Of a stretch of DNA of 64,000 nt, positions 38,320-48,059 are shown piece by piece; the first letter of the stretch is position 1; every line of letters begins with the position of its first letter. The notes below the pieces were generated by a model. The model ran no database searches. It had not been told where the DNA came from and saw only the letters and a list, made by a program, of their open reading frames with translations. Made by a program: the position numbers and the translations under genes. The stretch covers positions 1-64,000 of the forward strand of contig JAOAJX010000001.1 of assembly GCA_026413945.1 (NCBI GenBank). Direction: 5' to 3'. Origin of the DNA: Candidatus Iainarchaeum sp. Lineage in GTDB: Archaea; Iainarchaeota; Iainarchaeia; Iainarchaeales; DTGL01.

Positions 38320-38682
38320 ATGCTGCTAAGGGAATGCTTATTGAGAAGGATTGCGCTTTTATGCGCTGCTGTCGGCATTATTCTGCTATTTGTGTATTCT
38401 AGTATTGACTCTCCAAAGAGGACAAAAATATCTGAAGTAAAGATAAGTAGCATCGGGGATAAAGTGGAGATAGATGCTATTGTATCTTCAAGCAAGGTTT
38501 CAGGAAATGTCCTAATCTTCGAGCTTGATGATGGAGACAAAATAACTAGTGTTTTTTTCAATCCTAGGATTGAACAAAAAATTATTTTGAGAAAAGGCAA
38601 CTTCGTACGAGTATCTGGAAGAATAGCTGAATATAGGGGCAATCTAGAAATAGTCGCTGAAAAGGTGTTGCTCATTGATTGA
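38320..38682 (+). CDS. Membrane-anchored/secreted OB-fold protein
   Basis: N-terminal TM; DKVEIDAIVSSSKVSGNVLIFELDDGDKITSVFF...KGNFVRVSGRIAEYRGNLEIVAEKV. Confidence 0.75.
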   Translation: MLLRECLLRRIALLCAAVGIILLFVYSSIDSPKRTKISEVKISSIGDKVEIDAIVSSSKVSGNVLIFELDDGDKITSVFFNPRIEQKIILRKGNFVRVSGRIAEYRGNLEIVAEKVLLID

Positions 38683-39856
38683 GCTTCTCTTTTGGATTCT
38701 TGCAGGTTGTTGCTGTGGCATCATAACAGGTACATTGCCAGGCCTTCATGTAAATACACTAGCATTTTTACTCATGCTTGTTTTTGCAGACATGCCAATA
38801 GGTATTGCTGCATTTATTATTGCAATGGCTGTTACACATAGTTTTTATGATTTTATCCCAAGCATAGTCCTTGGGGTTCCGGATGAAGATAACTATTTAG
38901 CTATTCTGCCAGGTCACAGGTATTTTATCAAAGGACTAGCTTATAAAGCAATAATGCTTACAGCTCTCGGTGGTTTATTTGGAACAATTATTCTTTTGAT
39001 ATTTATGCCCTTGTTTGTTGGCTTTTTGTTATATGCAAAAGAATATTTGCCATTTTTAATACCGTGGATACTTATTTTTGTACTAATTTTGGTTGTTCTG
39101 GCATCAAAACAAAGGGCAAAAACTGCTTTTGTAATGGGAATGTCTGCACTTCTTGGAATAGCCGTTCTTACTAATATGTCAATGAAAAATGGTGTAATGG
39201 CAATTGTTTTGGGCTTTTTTTCTATGAGTATCCTTTTGCTTTCAATATTAAATAGGGTAGATTTTAAAAAACAAAAACTTAGGATGGGAAAAGTGGTTAC
39301 TAAAAACGTCTTGAAAGGCTCTTTACTTGCAGTGCTTGGCTCAGCCATTGTTTCAGTGTTGCCGAGCATGGGGCCTAACCACGCAGCATTTATATTGAGA
39401 AAAATTTTTGGTAAAATTAAGACAGAAGCATACATGGTTATGATCGGCGGCATAAATACATGTAACCTTCTATTTTCTCTTTTTGTTCTGCAGATGCTCG
39501 GTAAGACAAGGACTGGTGTTGCCATTGCGTTAAGATCATTTGTAGAGAACAATCAGAACACATTCATTCTTTTTGCAGGGATTGGTTTGGTTTCGGCATC
39601 CTTTTCAGTTATAAGTATAATTTTTTTCGCAAAAGTCATAATAAATAATTTAATAAATGTATCTTACAGAAGGTTAAATGCAGTGACATTTATTGGAATA
39701 TGTTCTTTTATACTTTTATTTGGGGGATTTTTGGAACTTATTGTTTCGCTTGTTGCTTGTGCACTAGGTATTTATGCGTCTACATCGAAGGTTGCAAGAA
39801 GTAGTTGCATGGCTTTTTTAATTATACCCACTATTATGATTTATTTGGGCCTTTAA
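38675..39856 (+). CDS. TctA-like (DUF112) integral membrane protein
   Basis: LAGCCCGIITGTLPGLHVNTLAFLL, ~10 TM segments, internal pseudo-repeat. Confidence 0.75.
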   Translation: MIELLFWILAGCCCGIITGTLPGLHVNTLAFLLMLVFADMPIGIAAFIIAMAVTHSFYDFIPSIVLGVPDEDNYLAILPGHRYFIKGLAYKAIMLTALGGLFGTIILLIFMPLFVGFLLYAKEYLPFLIPWILIFVLILVVLASKQRAKTAFVMGMSALLGIAVLTNMSMKNGVMAIVLGFFSMSILLLSILNRVDFKKQKLRMGKVVTKNVLKGSLLAVLGSAIVSVLPSMGPNHAAFILRKIFGKIKTEAYMVMIGGINTCNLLFSLFVLQMLGKTRTGVAIALRSFVENNQNTFILFAGIGLVSASFSVISIIFFAKVIINNLINVSYRRLNAVTFIGICSFILLFGGFLELIVSLVACALGIYASTSKVARSSCMAFLIIPTIMIYLGL

Positions 39857-40221
39857 TGCTGAAAATAAAGAGGAGTTTGTTAGAATGTATTTCTGAAGCA
39901 GCAAAAAATACATACCCAAGAGAATTCTTTGCTTTGCTCGGAAGGTCAAAAAATGAGGTAATAGATGAGCTGATAGTTGTGCCTTCAGTGTACGGAAAAA
40001 CACATGTTTTGGTAAAGTCGCATCTAATCCCAATAGATTCAAAGATAGCTGGTTCAGTGCATTCGCATCCAGCCAACTCTTCAAAACCAAGTGCTGAAGA
40101 TATAGGTTCTTTTCCAATTTTTGGTGAAGTACATTTAATTATATCGTGGCCTTTTAGTATTGAAAATATAAAAGCATATGATGTTTTTGGTAAGGAGATT
40201 CATTGGGTGGTAGTTGAATGA
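39856..40221 (+). CDS. JAMM/MPN+ metalloprotease
   Basis: PREFFALLG ... GSVHSHPANSSKPSAEDIGSF (JAMM motif). Start moved to ATG overlapping the upstream stop. Confidence 0.85.
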   Translation: MLKIKRSLLECISEAAKNTYPREFFALLGRSKNEVIDELIVVPSVYGKTHVLVKSHLIPIDSKIAGSVHSHPANSSKPSAEDIGSFPIFGEVHLIISWPFSIENIKAYDVFGKEIHWVVVE

Positions 40222-41744
40222 GAAGGATAATAATGGTAATAAGAGATGGTTGGGGACATAATCCTAAAAAAGAGGGAAATGCAATAGCACATGCAAAAAC
40301 ACCAAATACGGATTTTTTAATGAAAAATTTTCCAAGCACATTATTGGAGTGCTCTGGTGAGGCAGTTGGGCTTCCGGAAGGATATCAAGGAAATAGCGAA
40401 GTTGGCCATATGACAATAGGTAGCGGCAGAATACTTTTCCAGCCCATGGTGCGCATAGATAAAGCAATATCCTCCGGAGAATTTTTTAGGAATAAAGCAT
40501 TCAAAGCAGCGGCGGACAACTGCAAAAAACATGGCTCAGCAATGCATATATTAGGGCTTTTGCAGTCGGAAGGGGTGCATTCGCACGAGAGGCATTTATT
40601 TGCACTCTTAGAGTTTTGCAAAAGAGAATCACTAAAGAAAGTTTATGTACATGCAATATTGGACGGCCGCGATGCTCCGCCTACAGATGGGATAAAGCAC
40701 ATTAAGCTGCTGAAAGATAGAATAAAGGAGCAAAACATTGGAAGCATAGCGACCATTTCAGGAAGATATTTTGCTATGGATCGAGACAAAAGATGGGAAA
40801 GAACAAAAAAAGCTTATGACTGCATAGTCTTTGCACATGCAGAAGATGAATTCGAAGATCCTGAAAAAAAGCTTTCTGAATGCTATGCTGCTGGCGAAAC
40901 TGACGAGTTTATAAAGCCGAGAAGATATGTTGTTTATGAAGGAGTAAAAGAACATGATAGCATAATATTCTTCAATTTCAGAACTGACAGACCAAGGCAG
41001 CTTACTCAAGCAATAGTAGAAAATGTTTTTGGGGGGTGGCAAAGAAAGCCGCTTAATGTTTGCTTTGTGGCAATGACTCAATATTACAGTCCAATGAACG
41101 CTTTGGTTGCATTTGAAGACCAACCACTTAACAATTTGCTTGGTGAGATCATAAGCAGGGCCAAAATAAAGCAGCTTAGGATATCTGAAACCGAAAAATA
41201 TGCACATGTTACTTTCTTCTTCAATGGCCAAAACGAAAAACCTTTTGATGGTGAAGATAGGATTCTAATAGATTCGCCGAAAGTGGCGACATATGACTTA
41301 AAGCCAGAAATGAGCGCTTATGATGTGACTGAAAGACTCTTAAAAGAGATTGAAAGCAACAAATATGGTTTTATTGTTGTGAATCTTGTAAATGGTGATC
41401 TTGTGGGGCATACAGGTGTCTGGGAAGCTTGCATAAAAGCAGCGGAAGTCGTTGATGAATGCTTAGGAAAGATATGTGAAGCTGGGTTAAAGAACAAATA
41501 TACTATTTTTGTGCTATCAGACCATGGTAACCTCGAGGATAAAAGTGCTGCTTTTAGCACATCGCATACAACAAATAAGGTGCCTTTTATCCTTGTTTCG
41601 GATGAGCCAATACTCAAAAAAGCAAAATTATTAAAAAATAAGGGACTTCAAGATGTTGCACCAACAGTTTTGAAACTCTTAGGACTTCCAAAACCAAAGG
41701 AAATGACTGGTGAGATTTTAATAAAAAATTTCAGAAGTAGGTAA
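40218..41744 (+). CDS. gpmI: 2,3-bisphosphoglycerate-independent phosphoglycerate mutase
   Basis: IRDGWGHNPKKEGNAI, GNSEVGHMTIGSGRI, HAILDGRDAPPTDG, LSDHGNLED. Confidence 0.96.
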   Translation: MRRIIMVIRDGWGHNPKKEGNAIAHAKTPNTDFLMKNFPSTLLECSGEAVGLPEGYQGNSEVGHMTIGSGRILFQPMVRIDKAISSGEFFRNKAFKAAADNCKKHGSAMHILGLLQSEGVHSHERHLFALLEFCKRESLKKVYVHAILDGRDAPPTDGIKHIKLLKDRIKEQNIGSIATISGRYFAMDRDKRWERTKKAYDCIVFAHAEDEFEDPEKKLSECYAAGETDEFIKPRRYVVYEGVKEHDSIIFFNFRTDRPRQLTQAIVENVFGGWQRKPLNVCFVAMTQYYSPMNALVAFEDQPLNNLLGEIISRAKIKQLRISETEKYAHVTFFFNGQNEKPFDGEDRILIDSPKVATYDLKPEMSAYDVTERLLKEIESNKYGFIVVNLVNGDLVGHTGVWEACIKAAEVVDECLGKICEAGLKNKYTIFVLSDHGNLEDKSAAFSTSHTTNKVPFILVSDEPILKKAKLLKNKGLQDVAPTVLKLLGLPKPKEMTGEILIKNFRSR

Positions 41745-41778
41745 ATTTAAATACTTCTTTTTTTATTAATCGTATAAT

Positions 41779-42207
41779 ATGTCTTTAAAAACAAAAAACA
41801 AAAACAGAAAAGGACAGCTTACAATAGATCTCCTTTTGGCCTTTCTATATCTCATAGTTTTAGTAGATGCTTTGCTTATTATAAATAACAATTATATTAA
41901 AAACCAAAATGAGGTGCTAATAAGACTCCAGGAGAGAAGGGTTGCATATATTATTGCAGAAATGCTTAACGCTAGTAACATACTTTCGGATGGTTCTACA
42001 GAGATAAAATTTAGTGTCCCTGGTATAAGGCATGTTAACAAAACAATGCCGATGCCATGTAATATTAGCATAGGAAATAATTACATAGAAGTGTCAACAG
42101 ATGTGAACGGGCAAACAATTGCTGAAAGAATTGAAATAATAAAACCTACAAATGTTGCAATAACTGGCAGCAAATGTAATAGTGAATTTACCATAAGATA
42201 TACTTGA
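41779..42207 (+). CDS. Pilin-like protein, class III signal peptide
   Basis: NRKGQLTIDLLLAFLYLIVLVDALL. Confidence 0.75.
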   Translation: MSLKTKNKNRKGQLTIDLLLAFLYLIVLVDALLIINNNYIKNQNEVLIRLQERRVAYIIAEMLNASNILSDGSTEIKFSVPGIRHVNKTMPMPCNISIGNNYIEVSTDVNGQTIAERIEIIKPTNVAITGSKCNSEFTIRYT

Positions 42208-42216
42208 TGAGGTGCA

Positions 42217-42768
42217 TTGATGAAAAAGCTTGGATATATTGCTAGTATCGATTTAATGCTTTCAACCATTTTATTGATGTTTGCGATTGGCTATGCTTAC
42301 AGGGTTGCTGAAGGAAACTTTTATTCACTCAAACAAGACGAGATTTATGAAGAGCTTAGGCTTTTTGGCAGCACTGCCGCTGAGCTGCTAATAAGCTCAC
42401 CAGAGACAACATGTAGATGTTCTGTCAGAACAGGAACAAACCCTGGAGATCCGCACTATGTAATGAATTGCATAGATACTTCAAAGCTAACAAACTTATC
42501 TTCAAATCCTGATGCTCTGAAAAGTGCTCTTAAGGTACCACCGTCTAGATTTGGGCTAAGGATAGAGATTTTTAAAAATAGAAATATTTTAGTTGGTAAT
42601 TACGGTGAGCCAATTCCAAATCCTGCGGAAGTAGCAAATATATACTCTGAGGGGAGAGCTGTAATAATAAATGCTGGTGATATCACAAAAGGCAAGCTAT
42701 TTGAATGTATATCTGGCAAAGAAATGTGTGAAAGACATGTTGCAAAAATAACAATCTGGAGGAAATGA
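42217..42768 (+). CDS. Pseudopilin-like secreted protein
   Basis: KLGYIASIDLMLSTILLMFAIGYAYR N-terminal hydrophobic helix; paired Cys. Confidence 0.6.
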   Translation: MMKKLGYIASIDLMLSTILLMFAIGYAYRVAEGNFYSLKQDEIYEELRLFGSTAAELLISSPETTCRCSVRTGTNPGDPHYVMNCIDTSKLTNLSSNPDALKSALKVPPSRFGLRIEIFKNRNILVGNYGEPIPNPAEVANIYSEGRAVIINAGDITKGKLFECISGKEMCERHVAKITIWRK

Positions 42769-42769
42769 T

Positions 42770-43129
42770 ATGCGTCTTCCTACCCTTGGAAAATTTGAAT
42801 TTCGGATGAAGAAGCGTGGTTTTATATTTACACTCGATAGCATTGCCGCTGCTTGCATAATAACCCTTCTAGCAGTAACATGGTCAATCTCAGTTAAGTC
42901 AAAAGATAGTATGCCATATTTCACATATTTAGATAAAATAGCAATGGATGAGTCATTGGTAAACACATACACAGCAAATTTTGGTTATGATGACTTCACA
43001 CCAAATGACCAAAATGCAAACATAAGCTGCAAGAATTACTTTATTGTAAAAGAAAACAACAGACATAATGATAAGGATATCAATACTTATGTAAAATGTG
43101 TATATGATATTCTGGTGAGATTGCCATGA
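42770..43129 (+). CDS. Pseudopilin-like secreted protein
   Basis: KKRGFIFTLDSIAAACIITLLAVTWSI. Confidence 0.6.
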   Translation: MRLPTLGKFEFRMKKRGFIFTLDSIAAACIITLLAVTWSISVKSKDSMPYFTYLDKIAMDESLVNTYTANFGYDDFTPNDQNANISCKNYFIVKENNRHNDKDINTYVKCVYDILVRLP

Positions 43130-43713
43130 ACTGGAGGGGTGCAATATACTCAACAATGACCGCAGCAATTGTTATGGTTACAATTGCGCTGGTTATGCAT
43201 TCAAACATATCTGCAATCAATCAGGAATATTATGCAAGTTGCACAAATAATATTTCTGATCTTAAGCGAATATGGCAAAACACAAGATTGGTATTAGACA
43301 AAATATCTGGAGAAGCTCTTGCTGATTATGTAAAAGACCAGAATATTGTTAATTCTTCTTGCGATGCATCACTCATATCTCAGCCAAGCGCTCAATCAAA
43401 AGTGGAAGAGTACATGACAAGTGCATTAAACAGAATGATGGGTAAAATCAAAGGTGAAGTTGGCTGCAGGATACAAAACTTAAATTATAATCCAGCTGCT
43501 GGTGGCACACCACAGGCAGCTTCTGTGTCAATATCATTTACCTTAATTTGTGAACAAGTAGTAAAGAAAGGCAGTAGCAATGAGAATGCTTTTTATGTAA
43601 GTTATTCTAAGAATGTTAATTTTGATAAAAGGGTGGAAACAAAAGGCTCTGACTGTATTGTTGTAGCCTATGATTCGCAATCAAATACTATAGATGCAAA
43701 CACTTGGTATTAA
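43126..43713 (+). CDS. Pseudopilin-like secreted protein
   Basis: MNWRGAIYSTMTAAIVMVTIALVMHS; overlaps previous ORF by 4 nt. Confidence 0.6.
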   Translation: MNWRGAIYSTMTAAIVMVTIALVMHSNISAINQEYYASCTNNISDLKRIWQNTRLVLDKISGEALADYVKDQNIVNSSCDASLISQPSAQSKVEEYMTSALNRMMGKIKGEVGCRIQNLNYNPAAGGTPQAASVSISFTLICEQVVKKGSSNENAFYVSYSKNVNFDKRVETKGSDCIVVAYDSQSNTIDANTWY

Positions 43714-44524
43714 ATAATTGCTTAATCCTTTTTGATACGCCACTGCCATATTGAATAGCGTTTTTCCTTTCGTAACATATTTCATCGGGAAGACCTAGTT
43801 TCTTGGCGAGTTTTCTCAGCACATGCTTTCTTAAAAAATCGTTAGGCCCACATATGTTTTCCTTTGGTGGAAATGCCAGGGCAATGAAAACAAAGCTGCT
43901 TTCAAGAAAAGGAAAATGTAGAGAAAGCGAAAAGTTTTTTGCGATGGCTAAATCGCGTTTTATATCTAAATTGCAAACTTTCTGAAGTTTATCTAACCTT
44001 GCAGTTTCAAGACCATCATTACTTTTGCTTTGCAACATGCGTCTGAACTCATCATAACCGAAAAAAAGCTCATCTGCGCCTTGTCCTGAAAAGACGTGCT
44101 TTATATTGTGTTCTTTTATTCTCTCCATGCAAAAGTAAAATGGCACGGCTATTTGCAATTGCATTTTATTCTCTGAGGATATTATTTTTGCAATTTTTGG
44201 TAAAAGCAAATGCAATCTTTCTTCATCAATTATTACAGTGTTAAGACTAAGGTTTAGTAAAGATGCGGCCTTTGACGCTTTTTCGAAAACTTTCGCGTTT
44301 GGAAGACCTACGCAGTAGAGCTCAGTTCTTTTTACTTTTTTAGAGACAGCATACGCTATTAATGATGAATCTAAGCCCCCAGAGAAAAGTACCGCACACT
44401 TTTTTTTGTTAATTGCTTGTGATGAAATTGCTGAAAGAAACGCTAGTTGCAAATTTTCAATTGATGGCCTTTTTGATGCATTGGGCAGCTTAAATAGCAT
44501 ATTTGACTCAAAAAGCGCACACAT
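43688..44524 (-). CDS. Asparagine synthase-like ATP-PPase domain protein lacking the glutaminase domain
   Basis: CAVLFSGGLDSSLIAYAVS, KHVFSGQGADELFFGYDEFRR; only 278 aa. Confidence 0.85.
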   Translation of the reverse strand: MCALFESNMLFKLPNASKRPSIENLQLAFLSAISSQAINKKKCAVLFSGGLDSSLIAYAVSKKVKRTELYCVGLPNAKVFEKASKAASLLNLSLNTVIIDEERLHLLLPKIAKIISSENKMQLQIAVPFYFCMERIKEHNIKHVFSGQGADELFFGYDEFRRMLQSKSNDGLETARLDKLQKVCNLDIKRDLAIAKNFSLSLHFPFLESSFVFIALAFPPKENICGPNDFLRKHVLRKLAKKLGLPDEICYERKNAIQYGSGVSKRIKQLFNTKCLHL

Positions 44525-44628
44525 AATAAACTTTAAAAGCGTAAGGCATAAAACAAATGCATAATTTGCATTATACGGCCTTTTCCGAACAAAAACAAAT
44601 TATTTTAAATTAGTTTGATTTCAATAAT

Positions 44629-46194
44629 ATGTGTGATTTTATGAACGACCTAAAAAAGATTTTAATTTCAGTTGCTGTGATTGTTGTTTTGCTTTCTTTA
44701 GTTGTTGTAATTATGGTTTACCAAAAGCCAAATGAATTAGGTGAGATATCTGAAGAAAAGGTAGGTAATTTCTCAAATAATGATAGATTCGAAAAAATAA
44801 ACATTAAAGAATATTCTTCAGTTGTCAGTGCTGAGAAGCCTGCACAAATTATGCTAAAGTTTGCAGAATCTTCATCAAAAGAAAAAGAAGGAACTGAGCT
44901 CACTGTTTATAACCAAAACATGGCGCTGGTAAAAGAGATGAGGGCATTAAATCTTAAAAATGGGCTTAACCTTGTGCAGTATGAGGACATTGCAAGCCAG
45001 ATAAAGGCAGACACTGTACTTTTTACTGATCTTAGTGATCCTAATGCAATAGTAATTGAGCAAAACTACGAGTATGATTTGGTAAGTTTAGACAAAATAC
45101 TAAAGAAGTATCTTGGCAAAACTATAACAGTAACTGCGAAAGACGGAAATTCTTATACCGGGAAGCTGCTTAGCTATAGAGGCAGTGTAGTGCTTGAAAC
45201 AGAGGGAAAAATCATTTCCATATCGGAAGTATCCAGATATGAATTCCCTGAGCTACCAGAAGGCCTTCTTACGAAGCCAACGCTTGTCTGGAAGCTATAT
45301 ACGGAAAAGGAGGGCATCCACAATACTCAAACAAGCTACATAACAAATGGTGTTAATTGGTCCACAAGCTATGTTGCAAAGGTGAGCGCTGATGATAAAT
45401 TTGCAGACCTAACTGGTTGGGTAACTATTTACAATAACTCAGGAACGAGTTATCCAAATACAAGCTTAAAGTTGGTTGCTGGAGAGCTTAACATAGCACA
45501 GCAAGAGTATGTTGTAAAAAGGTATGAGTATGCCGAAACAAAACCCACGTCCGGCCCACAATTCACTGAAGAAGCATTTTTTGAGTATCATCTTTACACC
45601 CTCGATAGGAAAACTGACATAAAGGACAATGAGACAAAGCAAATAAACCTATTAGAAGCGGAAAAAATAGCTTTGAAAAAGGAATACATTTTTGATGAGC
45701 AGCAAGATTACTATTATTATAGCAGCTATTACAACACTTCAAAAGGAAAGGTTAAAACGATGGTCTCATTTGAGAACTCAAAGTCAAACAATATTGGCAT
45801 GCCGTTGCCGAAAGGCATAGTGAGGGTTTACAAAGAGGATTCACAAGGAAAACTTCAGTTCGTAGGTGAAGACTCAATATACCATACACCGAAAGATGAA
45901 AAGGTCAGGTTGTTTTTAGGTTATGCTTTTGACATAGTTGCTGAAAAGAAAGTTTTGGAAACTACAAATGTCGGCGATCGCTGCACTAGAAAATCTTATG
46001 AAGTTAGCATAAGAAATCGTAAAGATGAGGACATAATAGTAACATCGATACAAAAAAATTACTACGCTAGCAATGATTTGCTAACCTCAAGCCACAAAGG
46101 CAACAAAAAGGATGCATATACCTATGAGTTTGATGTCCCAGTTAAAGCCAACAGCGAGACAAAGCTTACATACACGATCATGAGCTGCTGGTAA
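44629..46194 (+). CDS. Membrane-anchored DUF4139-like protein
   Basis: N-terminal TM; TSYITNGVNWSTSYVAKVSADDKFADLTGWVTIYNNSGTSYPNTSLKLVAGEL. Confidence 0.7.
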   Translation: MCDFMNDLKKILISVAVIVVLLSLVVVIMVYQKPNELGEISEEKVGNFSNNDRFEKINIKEYSSVVSAEKPAQIMLKFAESSSKEKEGTELTVYNQNMALVKEMRALNLKNGLNLVQYEDIASQIKADTVLFTDLSDPNAIVIEQNYEYDLVSLDKILKKYLGKTITVTAKDGNSYTGKLLSYRGSVVLETEGKIISISEVSRYEFPELPEGLLTKPTLVWKLYTEKEGIHNTQTSYITNGVNWSTSYVAKVSADDKFADLTGWVTIYNNSGTSYPNTSLKLVAGELNIAQQEYVVKRYEYAETKPTSGPQFTEEAFFEYHLYTLDRKTDIKDNETKQINLLEAEKIALKKEYIFDEQQDYYYYSSYYNTSKGKVKTMVSFENSKSNNIGMPLPKGIVRVYKEDSQGKLQFVGEDSIYHTPKDEKVRLFLGYAFDIVAEKKVLETTNVGDRCTRKSYEVSIRNRKDEDIIVTSIQKNYYASNDLLTSSHKGNKKDAYTYEFDVPVKANSETKLTYTIMSCW

Positions 46195-47979
46195 TTATAA
46201 GTAATAGTATTTGCCAGCTTTTTTTTGTTCACGGTCTTTTACAGAGTTGGGCTTATTTGCACGGGGCCTTAATGTTTGTGCGTCTCGCCTGAAAGTAACG
46301 CCAAAATTCTTGAGGAAAAGATTCATAGCTTCTTCTTTTGCTTTTGGCTCTAGCGCCAAGCCAAAACGGGCAGGTTCGCCTTCAAAAACTATAAATCTAT
46401 CACACAAGCAATCCTGAAAGAGCAAATCATGGTCAACCACAATGCAGGCTTTATTTTTCTTTTCAATAACTGACTTTATAAAGGCAGCAGCATTAAGGCG
46501 CTCTTCAACATCTAAGAAAGCGGATGGTTCGTCAAGTAGAAATAGATCTGCATCTTTGCACATAGCTGTTGCAACAAGAACTTTCTGTAATTCGCCGCCG
46601 CTTAGTTCAGTCATTTTGTTTTCATAAAGCTCTTTTAGGCTTAGCCTTTTTTCTGCTTCCGAGCTAAAAAGCTGCATATCTGTTACATTGCGCATTACAT
46701 ACTCTAGGACTGTTTCATCTTTCTCGGCCTTTATGTACTGTTGCTTATAAGAAAGCTTAAGTCCGGATGAAAAGACTCCGTTGTTGTGCTCAATGCTGCC
46801 AGCTATGACGTTAACGAAAGTTGTTTTGCCAATTGCGTTGGGCCCTAGAATGCCAACAACTTCACATTCCATTATTGAGCCGCCTTTTGCCTGAAGCTTA
46901 AATTTACTATATGATTTCTCAAATGATGGGTAATTAAAATATTCCTTGCACTTTTTCTCGAAAGCAGCTACTTTAGAAAAGCTTAGTTCTTTGTCGCGAA
47001 AAACAATATTCTCTGCCTTTAGGTGGCCTTCGAGGTACTGGTTTATGCCATTTAGCACACTCATCCTAGAACTTACAACGCCATAGGCACCTTTAACTCC
47101 AAAAAGAACGTGCACAAAGTCGCTAAGATAATCTAGAACTGCAAGATCATGCTCCACAACCAAAACATACTTTCCTTTTTCTGCAAGGCCTCTTATTGCT
47201 CTGGCCACGGCAAGTCTTTCCTTAACATCAAGATAGGATGCTGGCTCATCGAAGAAGTAAAAGTCAGCATCTTTAAGCATAGTTGCCGCAATTGAAACCA
47301 TTTGAAGTTCGCCGCCGCTGATTTCAGAGACTTTGCTTTGCAATATTTTTTTGAGATCGAAAACTGAAGTGATTTGTTTAAGATTATTTTTCTCATCAAA
47401 GTGTTTCAGCAAATCTTCAACTTTGCCATTAAAGGATTCCCGCACCTTATTTATGTCCTGCGGCTTAAAAGATGCCTTGATGCCTTCTTTAGAAAGTCTT
47501 TCGAAGTATGCTTGAAGCTCATTGCCTTTGAAAATTTCTATCAAAAAGTTATAACCTTGCTTTTCGTTATCTTCTGTTTTCGGAATAAGTTTTCCAGAGA
47601 GTACTTTCAAAGCGGTTGATTTACCTATGCCATTACTGCCAATAAGACCCACAACCGCGCCTTTTACAGGAATTGGTAAACCATATAGCTTAAATCTGTT
47701 CTTGCCATAACTATGAACTGGGACATCAACTTTTGCAGTAAGGTTTACAATTCTTATTGCATTGAAAGGGCATTTGTGCGTACAAATGCCACAGCCTGTG
47801 CAAAGCATCTCAGATATCTCGGCAGTTTTTCCTGGGATCGTAATGCACTGCTTACCTGAACGGTTTATAGGACAAACCTTGGCACACAGAGAGCCACATT
47901 TTTCAGGATAGCATTTTTTTTCATCTATAATGGCAATTCTTATACGACCTTCTTTGCTCATAACAGAACATTGCATCAA
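46195..47979 (-). CDS. ABCE1/Rli1 ribosome recycling ATPase
   Basis: N-terminal 4Fe-4S Cys motifs (CTGCGICTHKCPFNAIRI), two ABC domains (GSNGIGKST, GPNAIGKTT; SGGELQ twice). Confidence 0.96.
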   Translation of the reverse strand: MMQCSVMSKEGRIRIAIIDEKKCYPEKCGSLCAKVCPINRSGKQCITIPGKTAEISEMLCTGCGICTHKCPFNAIRIVNLTAKVDVPVHSYGKNRFKLYGLPIPVKGAVVGLIGSNGIGKSTALKVLSGKLIPKTEDNEKQGYNFLIEIFKGNELQAYFERLSKEGIKASFKPQDINKVRESFNGKVEDLLKHFDEKNNLKQITSVFDLKKILQSKVSEISGGELQMVSIAATMLKDADFYFFDEPASYLDVKERLAVARAIRGLAEKGKYVLVVEHDLAVLDYLSDFVHVLFGVKGAYGVVSSRMSVLNGINQYLEGHLKAENIVFRDKELSFSKVAAFEKKCKEYFNYPSFEKSYSKFKLQAKGGSIMECEVVGILGPNAIGKTTFVNVIAGSIEHNNGVFSSGLKLSYKQQYIKAEKDETVLEYVMRNVTDMQLFSSEAEKRLSLKELYENKMTELSGGELQKVLVATAMCKDADLFLLDEPSAFLDVEERLNAAAFIKSVIEKKNKACIVVDHDLLFQDCLCDRFIVFEGEPARFGLALEPKAKEEAMNLFLKNFGVTFRRDAQTLRPRANKPNSVKDREQKKAGKYYYL

Positions 47980-48059
47980 ACTGTTAAAAATCTTATAGCA
48001 TATTTTGGAGAATTTGTTTTTAGTAATATTTTAAATAAGGTTTTAGATTAGCACTATTT

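Noticed and set aside
38941-39552. 203-aa minus-strand ORF
   Set aside because: Antisense of the TctA-like membrane protein; hydrophobic codon shadow.
44525-44628. AATGCA-TAATT-TGCATT dyad upstream of the asparagine synthase-like gene
   Set aside because: Only 6-bp arms and no supporting context.
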